From assembly GCA_023375785.1 (NCBI GenBank), contig SZWC01000030.1:282436-346435 (forward strand): a stretch of 64,000 bases of DNA. Reading direction: 5' to 3'. Numbering within the stretch: the stretch's first letter is position 1; each line of letters opens with the position of its first letter. The translations under genes were made by a program, and so were the position numbers. The DNA comes from Penium margaritaceum. Lineage: Eukaryota > Streptophyta > Zygnematophyceae > Desmidiales > Peniaceae. Below are positions 37,681 through 49,525 of this stretch, one piece after another. The notes below the pieces were generated by a model, which was not told the DNA's origin, searched no databases, and worked only from the letters and a program-made list of their open reading frames with translations.

Positions 37681-38979
37681 GTTTTTGTAGTCAATTGTCT
37701 CAACCATGTTAATACAGGATTATGAGCCTACATTAACCAGTTGTAAGACATGCTTGTGTGCGCTCTCTCGTCCTCTCTATCTTTTACTACACATCAGCTA
37801 CATTAGCTACATCAGCTCCATCTGCTTGATCTGCTCAATAAACTACAATAGCGGGTGCTGGAATCTAGCAAACAAGGGCCAAGTACAAGCTGTATCCTTG
37901 TACTTGGACGTACGATCCGTGGGTCCTACCCAAGATAAGCTCTACCTTTGGAGGCACGATTCTGATTTTTTTTGGGTGCGTTATTCTATGTTTTCACATG
38001 AACAAGGGCTTGGGGGTAAGCAATGGATCTGCACCTTCTAAACCGGAACAAAACAACAGCCTCCATTGGTGTACATCGGTCTCACCAAAAGAGACAAGCA
38101 GACCAGCAGTATGACGATACCCACAATGCTCACGTTGAGCAAGTCAACAATGGGATGTCAAAGTTTGTGGAAACAGGTTTTCCCCTGTGGAAATGGCAAG
38201 TTGAGGTTGTCTTGAGGATGCGTCGCTACTTGAAGATGTTCCTTGGAGAAGAGGTTAACACTCCAAAAACAGAAACAAGATATGAAAAATTGAGCATTAA
38301 AAAGGAAATGGCAATTGAGATTCTTGTGACATCAATGTATGAGTCATTTATGTGCACCTCCAACATATAACACATAGATCAAAGGCTTGTGAAAAGCCTG
38401 CATGTGTACACCAATCAACGGTTCTTGCAAATTATTTCTTTATCCTTCAAAGATTGATTTTAATGAGGGTGAGCAAGGCAGAATTGATTTCAAAATTCAT
38501 ACTGGAGTTTGAAGGAAATCTGGAATAAGTGATCCAAATAGACTAGGAAATTGACATGAGCATGCAGGCCATGATCCTCATTATGGTGCTACTTGCAAGT
38601 TGGGGTCCTCTGATCATTGTCTTGGCAGTTCAAAGGGGGAGGATTTTACAAATGAGGCAGTGTCCGTGTATGTGCACAAGGAGGCCATGCGATGCAACGA
38701 TAGTAGGGCTAATATGTTGACCTATACTCCACAGTATGGTGGCCGTGGGAAAAACTCTTCCTCTGGTCAGAGTGGCAATGGAATGAGTGGCGGTGGAGTG
38801 GGACATAATAGTGGCGGTGCCAAGGATTTAAAGCGTTGTAAACATTGCCATAATTGTGGCAAGCCCAGACATTAGACACGTTAGTGTAGGGCTCCCAAGA
38901 CGGAAGACAGGGATCATGGTGGTAAGAATAAGGACAAAGGAAAGGGTAAAACAGAGTTGATGGACATGATGGCTGAGAG

Positions 38980-39760
38980 TCATGGTTGCCCTTGATGTTC
39001 GATGGGGGGGTCCTCCATCGACATTGGTACATCAAACCACATCGATGGGCATCAATGTCAATACGGTCCATGTGCGCACGCTACACAGGCAATGACCGAG
39101 CAAACCCACACACGCGAACATGGCACTACCAGGTGCCATGTTGGCGTGTGGGGATCCATAAAATAAAAAGGTGGGGAGCAAGTTTGGTAACCAAGAAACA
39201 CTTATCCGAGTGGAAAAGAACTCCCCTTCCCAATATGCGATGCTGAAATTGCATCTGCATCAACTAACATGCCACACAATCTGGTACATCCAGCTTTAAT
39301 GGATGGTGTTCTTGCATGTAGACCCAAGCTCTCTTTTGCACACTGACCAATGCTGAGAGGGTAGCCGGCCAGTCCGGTTTTCCAGTTTCTCGCTCACTCA
39401 ATATGCCATGTTCCCTACGTTGAGAGCCGTCAGGGTGGAGCCAGACCTCCCAACAGATTGCGCCCAAAAAGTATAGACGTTGTACAATTTCCGTGGTGTC
39501 CCAAAAACCTGGGTTAGACCATCATAATGCTAGTTATTCTTCTCTATAGGTTAATGGTAAAATGTGAAAATGGTGGGATAATGAACATTAACTGGAACAA
39601 GGTCATGTAAGTTGTCGTGGAACTCTTAAGCGGATATGGGTTTCCTGTGGTTCTGGGGTATTTCTCAGCGATGCCTATCAATGCACCTATCACCAGGTAC
39701 ATTGATGGACCGATGGGCATTGACGAGTACCGATTAGCAATGGGCACAGATCAGCCCCGG
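38980..39760. mobile_element. Unclassified 781-bp insert in A2
   Basis: A2 sequence breaks off at 38979 and resumes at 39767. The 6-base word TGAGAG occurs on both sides (38974-38979 and 39761-39766), as a target duplication would. In A8 the uninterrupted sequence carries TGAGAG once. The insert begins TCATGGTTGCCC and ends GATCAGCCCCGG. It shows no TG..CA ends, obvious terminal inverted repeats, poly-A tail or coding capacity. It holds a long hairpin at about 39108-39153 (arms of about 18 bp). It matches nothing else in this window. Confidence 0.65.
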
Positions 39761-41615
39761 TGAGAGCGTGGCTAGAACCAAGGGAGCGGCACTACTCAAG
39801 CGTGGAAACTACGAGCTAAATTCTGGCTCAAACTACCACTCTCAAAGGGAGAAAGAGGAGTTCCTCTCAATTGGGGACACCGAATGTCACATAGGTGTAC
39901 CAACGGCAGCCTTGTCCATGTAGAAGGCAAGGAGGATAAGTTGATATGTATCAACCTGAACAATGCTCAAAGAGTATTAAAGCTGGAAAACATCGTCTAT
40001 ATTTCGTTGTTTATGGAAAACCTCTTGTTGGTGTACAAAACCACAGACCACGACATGATGGTCGTCTTTGTGGAGGAGGAGGCCGTGATCTTCAACAACA
40101 AGGTATCAAAATCTCCTATTGTAAGGAGAGTCTTATCGTACATCTCCTAAGAGTTGATGGGCTCTACATGTTGCAGATTACGCCCCTTGAGTGTGCAAAT
40201 GAGGGATATGTGGCACTTGAAGAGTTCAAGTCTCCAAAGCCTGATATTGCACCATAGGCCGTCAGCATGGCACCTACATGTACAAAAGACAGAAATGTTG
40301 AGCTATGGCATAGACGCTTTGACCATGTGGCTGGCACCACACCGCAAACTATTAAGCAACACAAAGTGGTTCATTGAATGGAGAGATGCAAGGCTAAGGA
40401 TAAGGGAAAGTGCAAGAAGCTATGTGAGCCATGCCTTCAAAGCAATGAAAAGATCATTCCGTTTGAGCGCAATGAGCAACTTGTGGTAACAATGTTGGAC
40501 TTGAGTCACTCTCATGTGTGTGGAATATTTTGCACTCCTTCAAATGACGGCAATAAGTACTTCTTTACCTTTATGGATGAGTACTCTCGCAAGATGAAGA
40601 TCTATATCTTGAGGAAAAAGGGAGAGATTAGGGAGAAGCTGGAAGAGTTTGTCGTTATGATACAGTGACAGACAAGGAAAAGGATCAAAGCACTGCGCAC
40701 AACCAACGGTAGTGAGTGCAAGGCATGCAAAGGCTGCTTGAGCCAACACAACATCAACAACCCAACCACCACGCCTTATACCCTAGAGCAATGGTGTTGT
40801 CGAGCAGATGAACCACATAATCCTTAGCATGACACAAAGCATGCTCTTTGATGCCAAATGTCTACCTGGTTTCAAGACTGAAGCAACAAGACCTTCTTGC
40901 TACCTTGTGAATCTCTCTCCAGCAGCCACACTTGCAAGCTACGGCAAGAAGCTGCGAGAGACGCAGCTGAGGACACCACACAAGGGTAAGAAGCTAGAAG
41001 CCTTACACATAAGGGTCTTTGATTGTACTACATGGGTAAAGGTCCAAGAAGGATAACGAAGTGGCAAGCTAGATACACACACATGTAAGTGGGTAATAGT
41101 CAGCTGTGACGTAGCATAGAAGGCATACACACTATGGGACCAGGTTGCTTGAAGGTAATCTGGAGCTTAGATATCGTGTTTGATGAAAGGAGGCTCAATA
41201 AGGGAGAGCCGCTGGATCTTGTCAATATGCCCAAATCAAGCAAGAGTGAGTTGTGTTTTCTGAGTTACGTGATCGCGCACTTGAGAGCTGGTAGGTGGTT
41301 TTAGTGATCTCCAACAAGAAATCACTAATATCTTGGAAACAAGAAAGCCATGAAAAAGGTACAAGATGACGTCACCTCTAGGTCAACCAAGCACATTGTC
41401 ATCACATACAATTACCCATGTGATGTGGTTGGAAAGGAGGTTGTAAACCTAAAATATGTATAGACCAAGAAGATGCTTGCAGATTGGATGACCAAGGGGC
41501 TTGATAGCAATTTTCAGTCTGTAGATTCCGAAGGCATCAGTATGTGCAACGCAATCAACGAAGACTGAGGCAAAGACAGCCAGAGAGGGGAGATATCTCA
41601 TAGTAAGATGGACCG

Positions 41616-41632
41616 AGGTGCAAGGGAGAGTT
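41616..41632 (+). promoter_or_regulatory. Polypurine tract of A2
   Basis: GGTGCAAGGGAGAGTTT lies directly before the 3' LTR start (TGTTTACC, 41633). It has the same form as the A1 and A9 tracts. It would prime plus-strand cDNA. Confidence 0.75.
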
Positions 41633-41971
41633 TGTTTACCTGATATACCCCTTGTCCATTACTGATATTTGGATAGGCAGAGGATAAACTAGGCATGGAG
41701 TGCTCCCTTGGAGTAAGTCCTCTAAGTCTGGTCTACATAGACAAGGCATGCACTTCTCTTTTTGAGTGAGTCTCCTTATTCTAAACTGAAGAGTAGAGCT
41801 AGCAAACACTACCTAAGACAACTCCTTGCGGTTTAGAAGTTCCAAAGTTTGGCTCTGGAACAAGAAATCACTGGGTTAAATCATAATGTAATGACTAATT
41901 TTCTTTGTGACCAGAAGGAGGACAAGAACGTTCCAACGAACATCTTAGAGCATTTTAAGATCCATCCTGGT
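41633..41971 (+). repeat. A2 3' LTR, outer part
   Basis: It starts TGTTTACCTGATATACC and follows other A LTRs for about 340 bases, including part of the tRNA-like region near 41820-41880. Minus-strand A3 RT then begins. Confidence 0.75.
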
Positions 41972-43665
41972 GCTTGTTGGTCCATTAGGGTGGACGACTA
42001 TCCTCCTGTAAAACTCGACAGGACCTGTGTCCTTCATCTTAAACCTGCTAGTGACATCTGTCTTTGGCTTGATTGTAAATAGTTTGACTAATCACAAGCA
42101 GGTGATCAGGTCATCCACGTATAGTGCAACCAATGTCAAGCCTTACTCATCTTCCTACACATAGAGAATAGGGTCATTCTGTAATTTGTGAAGATGAGCC
42201 CTGCAATGAAGCTATCCATCTCCCTGTACGACATCATTGGGGCTTGTTTCAGCCCGTAAAGTATTTGACCCTCTTTGCAAACCTTGCCACATGGAGCTTT
42301 CACTCCCTCGGGCACTTCTATAAGCACTTCTTTGTTAACCTACCCATGTAGAAACGTTTTCTCGACGTCCATCATGTGGATGTCCAGATCTTTTGGAGAA
42401 GTGACATCCAACATGGATCTCATGAAGGCAAAGGTGACCATAGGAGCGAAGATATCCTTGTACTCTTAGTTACATGTTGGGAGAATCCCTTTCTCACAAA
42501 TATTGCCTGTACTTGTCAATGATTCATTCTGCTTGGATTTTTTTGTAGTACCCATTCTGACCCCTCCTCATGGGCGTTAAGGGATACATCCACAAGAATC
42601 CATGTTTTTTTCCATTCAATGGAAGCGAGTTTGCTATCTACTGCCTCCTTCTATTGATAGTTAGGTTGATCGGATTGGCAACACCATTGCTGTGAGGAGT
42701 ATAAGGCATGATGGTACAGTGGTTGATGTCGTGTTGGGTGTACCAATCTTTGTACGCCTCGTATTCACCACCGTTTTCCATGTGTAGTACCTTGACCTCA
42801 TTGCTCGTCTACTACTCTACCATGGTGATGAACGCTTGCAGCTTCTCCTTGAAGTCTCCCTTTGTCTTGAGGAAGTAGATCCACACCTTGCAACTGTGGT
42901 CATCAATGTAGGTTACGAAGTACTTACTACTACCATTCAAAGGATATTGGAATAAAATGCATGCTTATGAGTGAATTAGGTCCAAGATTTATGCTGGACA
43001 TGGCCGAGTACCCTCAAAGGGCTTTCTCTTTGCCTTGCCTTGGAACCATGGCTCTCAAATCTTTTTGCACTTTCCCTCATCATTGGCCTTGCATCCCTCC
43101 ATCCCATCAACCAATTTGTGTCATTGCATAACGCATAGAGTACTGTCAGCCACATGGCCAAAGTGCATGTACCACAGCAGAGCATCTTAATCTATACTAG
43201 ACCTCGCCGCAATGGTAACGCATTGTGGTGCAATGGCAGGCTTTGGAGACTTGGACTATTCCACCGTTGCGTATTCCTCATTTATACTCTCAAGGACTGT
43301 GATTTGCAGCACATAAAGCCAGTTAACTCTTTGAACCTCTACAACAAGACTCTCATTGGGATAAGAGATCTTGATGTCCTTGTTCTTGACAATCACGGCC
43401 TCCTCCTACTTAACATGACTGTCATGTTGTCCATGAATTTGGACAGTCATGAGAGGTTTGTTGCAAGAGACGGCATTTAGACAAAATTTTCCAGATTCAA
43501 GTACTTTTTAGCACCATTCATCTTGATGCTGATAAACATATTGCCCTCGCCCTTTGCATGAACAAAGCTGCTATGGGTACACTTGAAGCAATGTTTTGTA
43601 TCACCTATAGAGATGAACCCAACCTTCTCCCTTGAAGTGTGATGGTTTGTTCCAAAGTCGAGCCC
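41972..43665 (-). mobile_element. A3: family A fragment, RT to protease region
   Basis: RT (about 41972-42480), start of RT and linker (about 42480-42660), integrase (about 42660-43080), GAG-pre-integrase and protease region (about 43080-43665), minus strand. It matches A1 and A8 part by part. It is bounded by A2 on the left and a family D LTR piece on the right. It has many breaks. Confidence 0.72.
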
Positions 43666-43751
43666 GATTAATTAACCCTTGCTTGATGCACTCTTGCATA
43701 TTGGTGACTTGAGCTCTTCTTGAGATGTAATGCTAAGGCGTTGGTACTCTT
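43666..43751 (+). repeat. Family D LTR piece, left half (X1)
   Basis: From gattaattaacccttgc onward it is the reverse complement of the D LTR at about 61665-61735. It continues at 50754 on the other side of A1. A1 lies within it, flanked by the duplicated word CTCTT. Confidence 0.8.
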
Positions 43752-44404
43752 TGTCAATGCGCCGGATAGCAACGGTCTAGAAAATGGGTCCCGACATGGG
43801 AGGCCGCCAACCGCTCTTGGTATTGCAACCAAGATAACATATCACCCTCGAACAAAGGATCCACACTTTAGGTTCGTTGGGTTTGCAACCTCACGAAGTC
43901 CGCATGTTGGTCTTTAGTGTCTACCTTTGGTTGGACACTCTGTGAGGAGTCTCAAAGGCAAGAACTGTAAATGGATGCATGCAAGGTACACGCTTTTACA
44001 CTTGCAGAGCTTTGCTAAAGCTTCTGCATGCACTGGCTCCATTGGAGCCAACCTCATCCTACATTCCTACTTGGCGCGTCCTTAGACCGCCAAGTGTCAT
44101 CCTCAAGGCAGGCTCTAGTAAGCTTCCTAGAAGCTTCCTGTCCCCATTTTGGCCACAAAGAAAATTGCGGCCGTCGCGGGGTTTGAACCCGCAACCTCTG
44201 GTTTGAGACTCCGGTGCCTAATCAACCAAGCCAAAAAGGTATGGTTCCTATGATGAGACACAGGGGACATACCCATTATGGGCAGTGCATTCCTGGCCCA
44301 TCTCAGAACAGACCAAGGGGACATACTCCATAGAGCAGTGCATGCCTTGTCTGTATGTGTAGCTAGCCAGCTAGGTAGTGGACAAGGTGCACACTATTTC
44401 AACA
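43752..44404 (-). repeat. A1 3' LTR (653 bp)
   Basis: The plus strand starts TGTCAATGCGCC and ends TATTTCAACA. It pairs with 49109-49751 plus 50744-50753, which is also 653 bp once the solo LTR and its extra target copy are removed. It contains a tRNA-like module at 44169-44233. Confidence 0.95.
44169..44233 (-). other. tRNA-like module in A1 3' LTR
   Basis: Read on the minus strand, TGGCTTGGTTGATTAGGCA folds as a D-arm (GCTT with AGGC). The anticodon arm is weak, with a CTC triplet in the anticodon place. GCGGG-TTCAAAC-CCCGC is a perfect T-arm, followed by GACGGCC, the 3' half of an acceptor stem. The bases before the D-arm do not pair with that half, so it is not a working tRNA. GGTTCAAACCC fits the pol III B-box well. 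It is probably a captured tRNA or SINE head. Confidence 0.7.
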
Positions 44405-44421
44405 AACCTCTCCCTTGCACC
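44405..44421 (-). promoter_or_regulatory. Polypurine tract of A1
   Basis: The minus strand reads GGTGCAAGGGAGAGGTT directly before the 3' LTR start TGTTGAAA. It is the primer site for plus-strand cDNA. Confidence 0.85.
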
Positions 44422-44499
44422 TCTGTCCATCTGTCCCTTGATCGGCTCCATCAATGCCTTGGAGCTCACCCTTCCTCCGCCGCACTCCTCATGCCGAAT

Positions 44500-47400
44500 C
44501 TACGAATGCCTGCATAATGCAAGTCGTTGTCCAGCGGCTTGGTCATACAGTCACAAGCATGCTCTTTGTTCTGCAGTGCTGCAAGTCCACCACGTTCTTC
44601 ATGACCAGGTCACGTCAGTAGTGGTAACGTATGTCGATGTGCTTCGTTCGCCATGAGATGATCTCATCTTCAGCCATCGAGATGGTGCTCATGTTGTCCA
44701 CGTGTACGATCGTGGCGTCTTTCTGTGGCACTGTCATTTCACCAAGAAAACTGCGGAGCCATTGAGTCTCCTTGCACACCTCAGACAAAGCAACGTACTC
44801 TGCCTCAGCCGTGGACACAGAAACACAATCCTGCTTCCTACTGGCCCATGAGATGGCAGCGCCATTCAAGATACACACGTATCCAGAGGTGGATTCCCTG
44901 TCGTCGAGATTTCCTCCCCAGTCAGCGTCGGTATAGCATTTCAAACAAAGGGGGTCCGTTCCTTCTTGGCCTCCAAGGACAAGGCCCATGTGACGTGTCT
45001 TCTGCAGGTAGCGCAAGATGCGCTTGACTGCCTGCCAATGTTGTGGCCCAGGGTTGGCCACGAATCTGCTCATTTGTCCCACAGCATAACAGATGTCCGG
45101 ACGAGTCCCTACCATGGCGTACATGATGCTACCCACGGCGGACTGGTAGGGGATGTCTTGCATCTCCCTTTGTTCTGCTACGTTGCTTGGCGACATGGAG
45201 GCCTTCAGCTTTGTGTCGGTCGTCATTGAGGTGCTGACAGGTTTGCAGTCTTCCATGTGGTAGCGCTTCAACACCTCACCAATGTATTTGGTTTGGTTGA
45301 GTTCGATGGTGCCTGCTACTCGGTTGCGGTGGATGGCAATCCCGGGGTAGTACTCGAGAGGACCCATGTCCTTCATCTTGAACCGTTTGCTGAGATCAGA
45401 CTTCAGCTCATCCAGCAGCTCGACCGAAGACGAGCAGATGATCAGATCATCCACGTACAGTGCAACCAGCATCAACCCTCTCCCATCATCGCGCATGTAC
45501 ATGCTCGGGTCATTCTGGCAATGCGCAAAGGAAAGGCCGGTCATAAAACTTTCCATCTCTTTGTACCACATCCTTGGGGCCTGTTTCAGCCCGTAGAGCG
45601 CTTTCACCAACTTGCACACCTTGCCCTTGGGAGCTTCGACTCCTTCGGGCACCTCCATCAACACTTCCTTGTCAAGCTTCCCATAAAGGAAAGCTGTCTT
45701 GACGTCCATCTGGTGTATCTCCAAGTTCTTTGCGGCAGCAATGCCAAGCAGAGAGCGGATTTAGGCAAAGGTCACGACGGGCACGAACGTCTCATCGTAC
45801 TCGGAGCCCTGGCGTTGAGAGAACCCCTTAGCCACTATCCTTGCCTTGAACTTGTCGATGTTACCGTCTTGCTTCTTCTTCACTCGGAGGACCCACTTGG
45901 ATCCCACCACGTGGGCCTTGTCGGGTCTGTCCACCAGCACCCACGTGCCGTTCTCGGCAATGGATGCGAGCTCGCTATCCACTGCCTCCTTCCACTTGGC
46001 CGCATCTGGGCCATTCATGGCCTCTGCCACTGTGGATGGCTCTCCCTGAGCCATGCACGACCAGCTAAGGCTGGTCCAATCATCCTCATACCGCAAAGGT
46101 GCTCTCTTTGGTCGCAAACTGCGCCGGGGTAGTGGTGCCGCTTCTTGCTTTGGTGCTGGTGCTTCCACAGGTGGTGGTTTGTCGTCGTCGTTGTTGTCAG
46201 AAGAGTCGTCAGACTCCAAGTCAGACTCGGAAGCCTCGGACGCCTCGGTATCCGCGTCCATGTCAGATGCTGCATCATCCTCTGCAGCCACTCTCCCATT
46301 TCCACCACCTGCTGTCAAGGCGAGCCAGTTGTCGGGTGCTTGGTCTCCGGACTCGAGCATCACTATCCACTCTCCCGCTTTGGGAGTGAGGGTCGGGTCC
46401 AGCAGCTCTCCCTTTCCAAGGGTGCGTTCATCGAACACGACGTCGCGGCTCCTTACGAGCTTGCCTGCTGCCTGGTCCCAAAGCCGATAGGCTTTGTGTG
46501 ACGTGTCGTACCCAACCATGATGCACTTCTTGGAGCGTGCATCGAGCTTGCCTCCACGTTCTCCCGACTGGATCTTCACCCATGCAGTTGACCCGAACAC
46601 CTTCAGATGAGATGCGTTGGGTTTCTTTCCCGACCATGCTTCCTGTGGGGTCTTCAGCTGCTTGTCCTGCTCCTTTCCACGCTTNTAGCAAGCCGTTGTT
46701 GCTGCTTCAGCCCAAAAGCGAGGTGGGAGCTTGGCGTCGAAGAGCATGCTTCGCACCATGCCGAGTAGGGTCTGGTTCATCCTCTCGGCAACGCCGTTGC
46801 TTTGGGGGTTGTAAGGGGTGGTTTGCTCGTGGCGGATGCCATGATGCTTGAGCTAAGGCTTGCATGCCTCGTACTCACACCCGTTGTCACTTCGGAGCGC
46901 CTTCACCTTCTTGGACGTTTGCCGCTCCACCATGGCGACGAACTCGAGGAGCTTCTTCTTGCCCTCTCCCTTTGTTTTAAAGAAGTAGATCCACAACTTG
47001 CGGCTGTGGTCGTCAATGAAGGTGAGGAAGTACTTGCTTCCTCCGTTAGACGGTGTGCGGAAGGGTCCACACACGTCACTGTGTATCAATTCCAAGACGT
47101 GCTCCGCTCGTTGACCTCCTCTCCCAAACGCCTTCTTCTTTGCCTTCGCTTGGAGGCATGGTTCACACAATGTACACCCTTCGCCATGCTTTGTAGTGCA
47201 CCCTTCCATTCCGTAGACTACCTCTTGCTCTTGCATCTTTTGCAGCGTGCTATTGGCCACGTGGCCAAATCGCCGGTGCCACAGCTCAGCATCTATGTCC
47301 TTGGTTGATGTGGCGGCCGCAGCGGTCGCCAGTGGTGCATCCTTCGGCTCCGGTGCCACTGTCTTGGTGGCACATGTGAGTCCCTCATCCGACGCCTTGG

Positions 47401-47850
47401 TGACTTTGGTTTTAAGCATGTAGAGGCCGTCGACTCTTGGAACTTGAAGCATGAGGTCGTCTTTGGTATACAAAATCTGGATGTCCTCGTTTTTTAGGGC
47501 CACCGCTTCCTTGTCGGTGAACACCACTGTCATGTTGTTGTCGGTGATTTGTGAGACGGACAGCAAGTTGGTTGCGAAGGAGGGCATGAACACCACCTTT
47601 TGAAGGTTGACTGCCTTCTCCGCACCATTCATGTTGAACGTGATCACCTTGTCCCCTTCGCCCATGGCTTGGATGACGCCACCGTTTGCACACTTGATGC
47701 GCATGACAGATTCGGCCATGGAGACAAATCCACCCTTCTCTTTTGATGAGTGGTGGTTGGTGCCCGAGTCAAGGGCGAATGCCCCGGGCCTAAGGATCGC
47801 TGCGCCCTTCATGGGTAGCCCCCTAGCCATCATGTTGTTGAGCTCCTTCT
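44500..47850 (-). pseudogene. pol: A1 pol region (copia polyprotein)
   Basis: Approximate parts on the minus strand: protease near 47600-47800 (LDSGTNHHSS; the DSG triad), GAG-pre-integrase near 47200-47350 (LWHRRFGHVA), integrase core near 46850-47150 (LIHSDVCGPF, FLTFIDDHSRK, RSDNGCEYEA), integrase linker 46000-46750, RT 45100-45950 (MDVKTAFLYGKL, LYGLKQAPRMWYKEM, ALYVDDLIICSSS) and RNase H 44600-45050 (CYTDADWGG, STAEAEYVALSE). It corresponds to Pfam gag_pre-integrs, rve, RVT_2 and a copia RNase H. The order INT before RT makes it copia, not gypsy. A few breaks; treated as a fossil. Confidence 0.93.
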
Positions 47851-47899
47851 TCTCCTTTCCACCTTTGTTCCCGCCTTCTTTCTTGGGACTACGGTAGTC

Positions 47900-48676
47900 C
47901 CTAGCCCAGTGCCCAGCCTTGCGACAGTTGTGACAGTTGTCGGGCTTCTTGGAACTCTTCCCGCCACCATTGCCTTTCCCTCCACTGCCACCGCTTCCGC
48001 TGTTGCCTTGAATGGAGCGAGAGCTTGGACTTTGTCCACCAAAGCCAGAGGCATAGGCTGAGATGTTTGCCTCGGCGCCACTGCGTCGCATGGACTCGTT
48101 GTGGACGTGTTCGGCGACAGCCTTGTACGTCAGATCTGCCTCCTTCCAACCGCCAAATACGGTGATCAAGGACTCCCAGCTTTCCGGCAACGCCATTAGA
48201 AGGATCATGGCACGCATGTTGGAGTCGAGATTCCATTTCATTTGCTGGACCTCTTGCAGCACGTTGTCGAACGAATGCAAAAATGCGGGTATCGATTCTC
48301 CTTCGCTCACCCTCATCGACATCAACCGTTAGAAGATGAAGAGTCGGTTTGCTAGGGCATTTGATTGATGCACGCGTGCGAGTTTTGCGTAGGCCTCAGC
48401 AGCCAACGTGCTTCCTGTGATGTGGGAGTGTTGAGTCTCGTTGGTGGACGTCACAAGAATGGCGAGAGCCATGATGTTCTTCATCGTCCATGCTGCAAGG
48501 TCAGCCGCATGCGTCGTCACGGTCGCATCGGCTGGTGCTATCTCGGTCCCTTTTAGGAAGTCAAGGTAGCCACGCACGTTCATGACAATCTCAAACTGCC
48601 ATTTCCACAAGGAAAAACCTGTCTTCGTGAATTTGGACATACCCGCCTCAAGGCGGGCTAGAGTCGGATCCGCCAT
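47900..48676 (-). pseudogene. gag: A1 gag region
   Basis: It starts at an ATG (48676), MADPTLARLEAGMSKFTKTG, and runs through a UBN2/DUF4219-type capsid domain (LWKWQFEIVMNVRGYLDF and IPAFLHSFDNVLQEVQQM). A glycine/serine-rich stretch follows and then a zinc-knuckle region (CHNCRKAGHWARD). The start is chosen because every A copy shows the same region (GMSKFTxTGFSLWKWQ) just inside the leader. The family makes gag and pol as one polyprotein. Confidence 0.9.
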
Positions 48677-49090
48677 TTCTTGTGGTTGCTTGTCTTTTTT
48701 GCTTCGCTGCTACTCTGCTTCGTTGAGGCCGATGAGGCTGATGAGGCTGCTGACTGCGACCGTTGTCAAAGGTGCAGTTGGTTCCGTTGCATACCCTTCC
48801 CGCCAATGATCGCCTAAGGCGATGGTGCCGTCGTGAGAGAACGGAATCGGGGTCGTACCACCTTCTAAAAAGGGGTAGAGCTTAATCCCGTTGGGGCTCG
48901 AGGGTCTTGTCCAACATGGACAGAGCGATTTCTCGTCCCCTAGTCCGCCACGTGCACGCACCCTACCTAAAGAAGCCGATGGAGCCGATGGAGTAGATGG
49001 AGCTGTCCGATGGTCGTGTCCCTGTTGTACCTGTGCGCCCTGCAAGACCACGCGCTAGTCGGTCTAAGAAGCGTGCCTTAGAACCAGAAG

Positions 49091-49108
49091 TGTGGGTCCA
49101 TAACCCTT
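49091..49108 (-). promoter_or_regulatory. Candidate PBS of A1
   Basis: The minus strand reads AAGGGTTATGGACCCACA immediately after the LTR end CATTGACA. It resembles the tract after the E 5' LTR. The core TGGACCCACA could pair with a tRNA 3' end, but it is not the initiator-Met site and I cannot name the tRNA. Confidence 0.5.
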
Positions 49109-49349
49109 TGTCAATGCGCCGGATAGCAACGGTCTAGAAAACGGGTCCCGACATGGGAGGCCGCCAACCGCTCTTGGCATTGCAAGCAAGATAACATATC
49201 ACCCTCGAACGAGGGATCCACACTTTAGGTTCGTTTGGTTTGCAACCTCACGAAGTCCGCATGTTGGTCTTTAGTGTCTACCTTTGGTTGGACACTCTGT
49301 GAGGAGTCTGAAAGGCAAGAACTGTAAATGGATGCATGCAAGGTATAGG

Positions 49350-49357
49350 CTTTTATA
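49350..49357 (-). promoter_or_regulatory. TATA box of A1 5' LTR
   Basis: The minus strand reads TATAAAAG within the LTR, upstream of the region that would hold the RNA start. The 3' LTR has a slightly altered version at the same place. Confidence 0.6.
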
Positions 49358-49525
49358 CTTGCAGAGCTTTGCTAAAGCTTCTGCTTGTAGTGGCTCCACT
49401 GGAGCCAACCTCATCCTACATTCCCACTTGGCGCGTCCTTAGACCGCCAAGTGTCATCCTCAAGGCAGACTCTAGTAAGCTTCCTAGAAGCTTCCTGTCC
49501 CAGTTTTGGCCACAAAGAAAATTGC

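Larger units (their letters stand above)
24892..41971 (+). mobile_element. A2: family A element, plus strand, host of a deep nest
   Basis: The 5' LTR (24892-24943 and 37091 to about 37680) is split by E. Then come leader (about 37680-38090), gag (about 38090-38970, with a zinc knuckle CHNCGKPRH), an unrelated 781-bp insert (38980-39760), protease region (39767-40150), GAG-pre-integrase (about 40150-40440), integrase (about 40440-40980), linker (to about 41250), RNase H end (about 41330-41580), PPT (41616-41632) and a partial 3' LTR (41633-41971). It is old, internally shortened and broken. The right end abuts A3. Confidence 0.75.

Noticed and set aside
44169-44233. Functional tRNA-Glu(CTC) gene
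   Set aside because: The D- and T-arms fold, but the 5' acceptor half is missing and the anticodon stem has mismatches. It lies inside an LTR and is repeated in the other LTR.
45257-46132. 291-codon open frame on the plus strand
   Set aside because: It is antisense to the RT and linker of A1. The minus strand shows conserved copia motifs, while this frame shows none.
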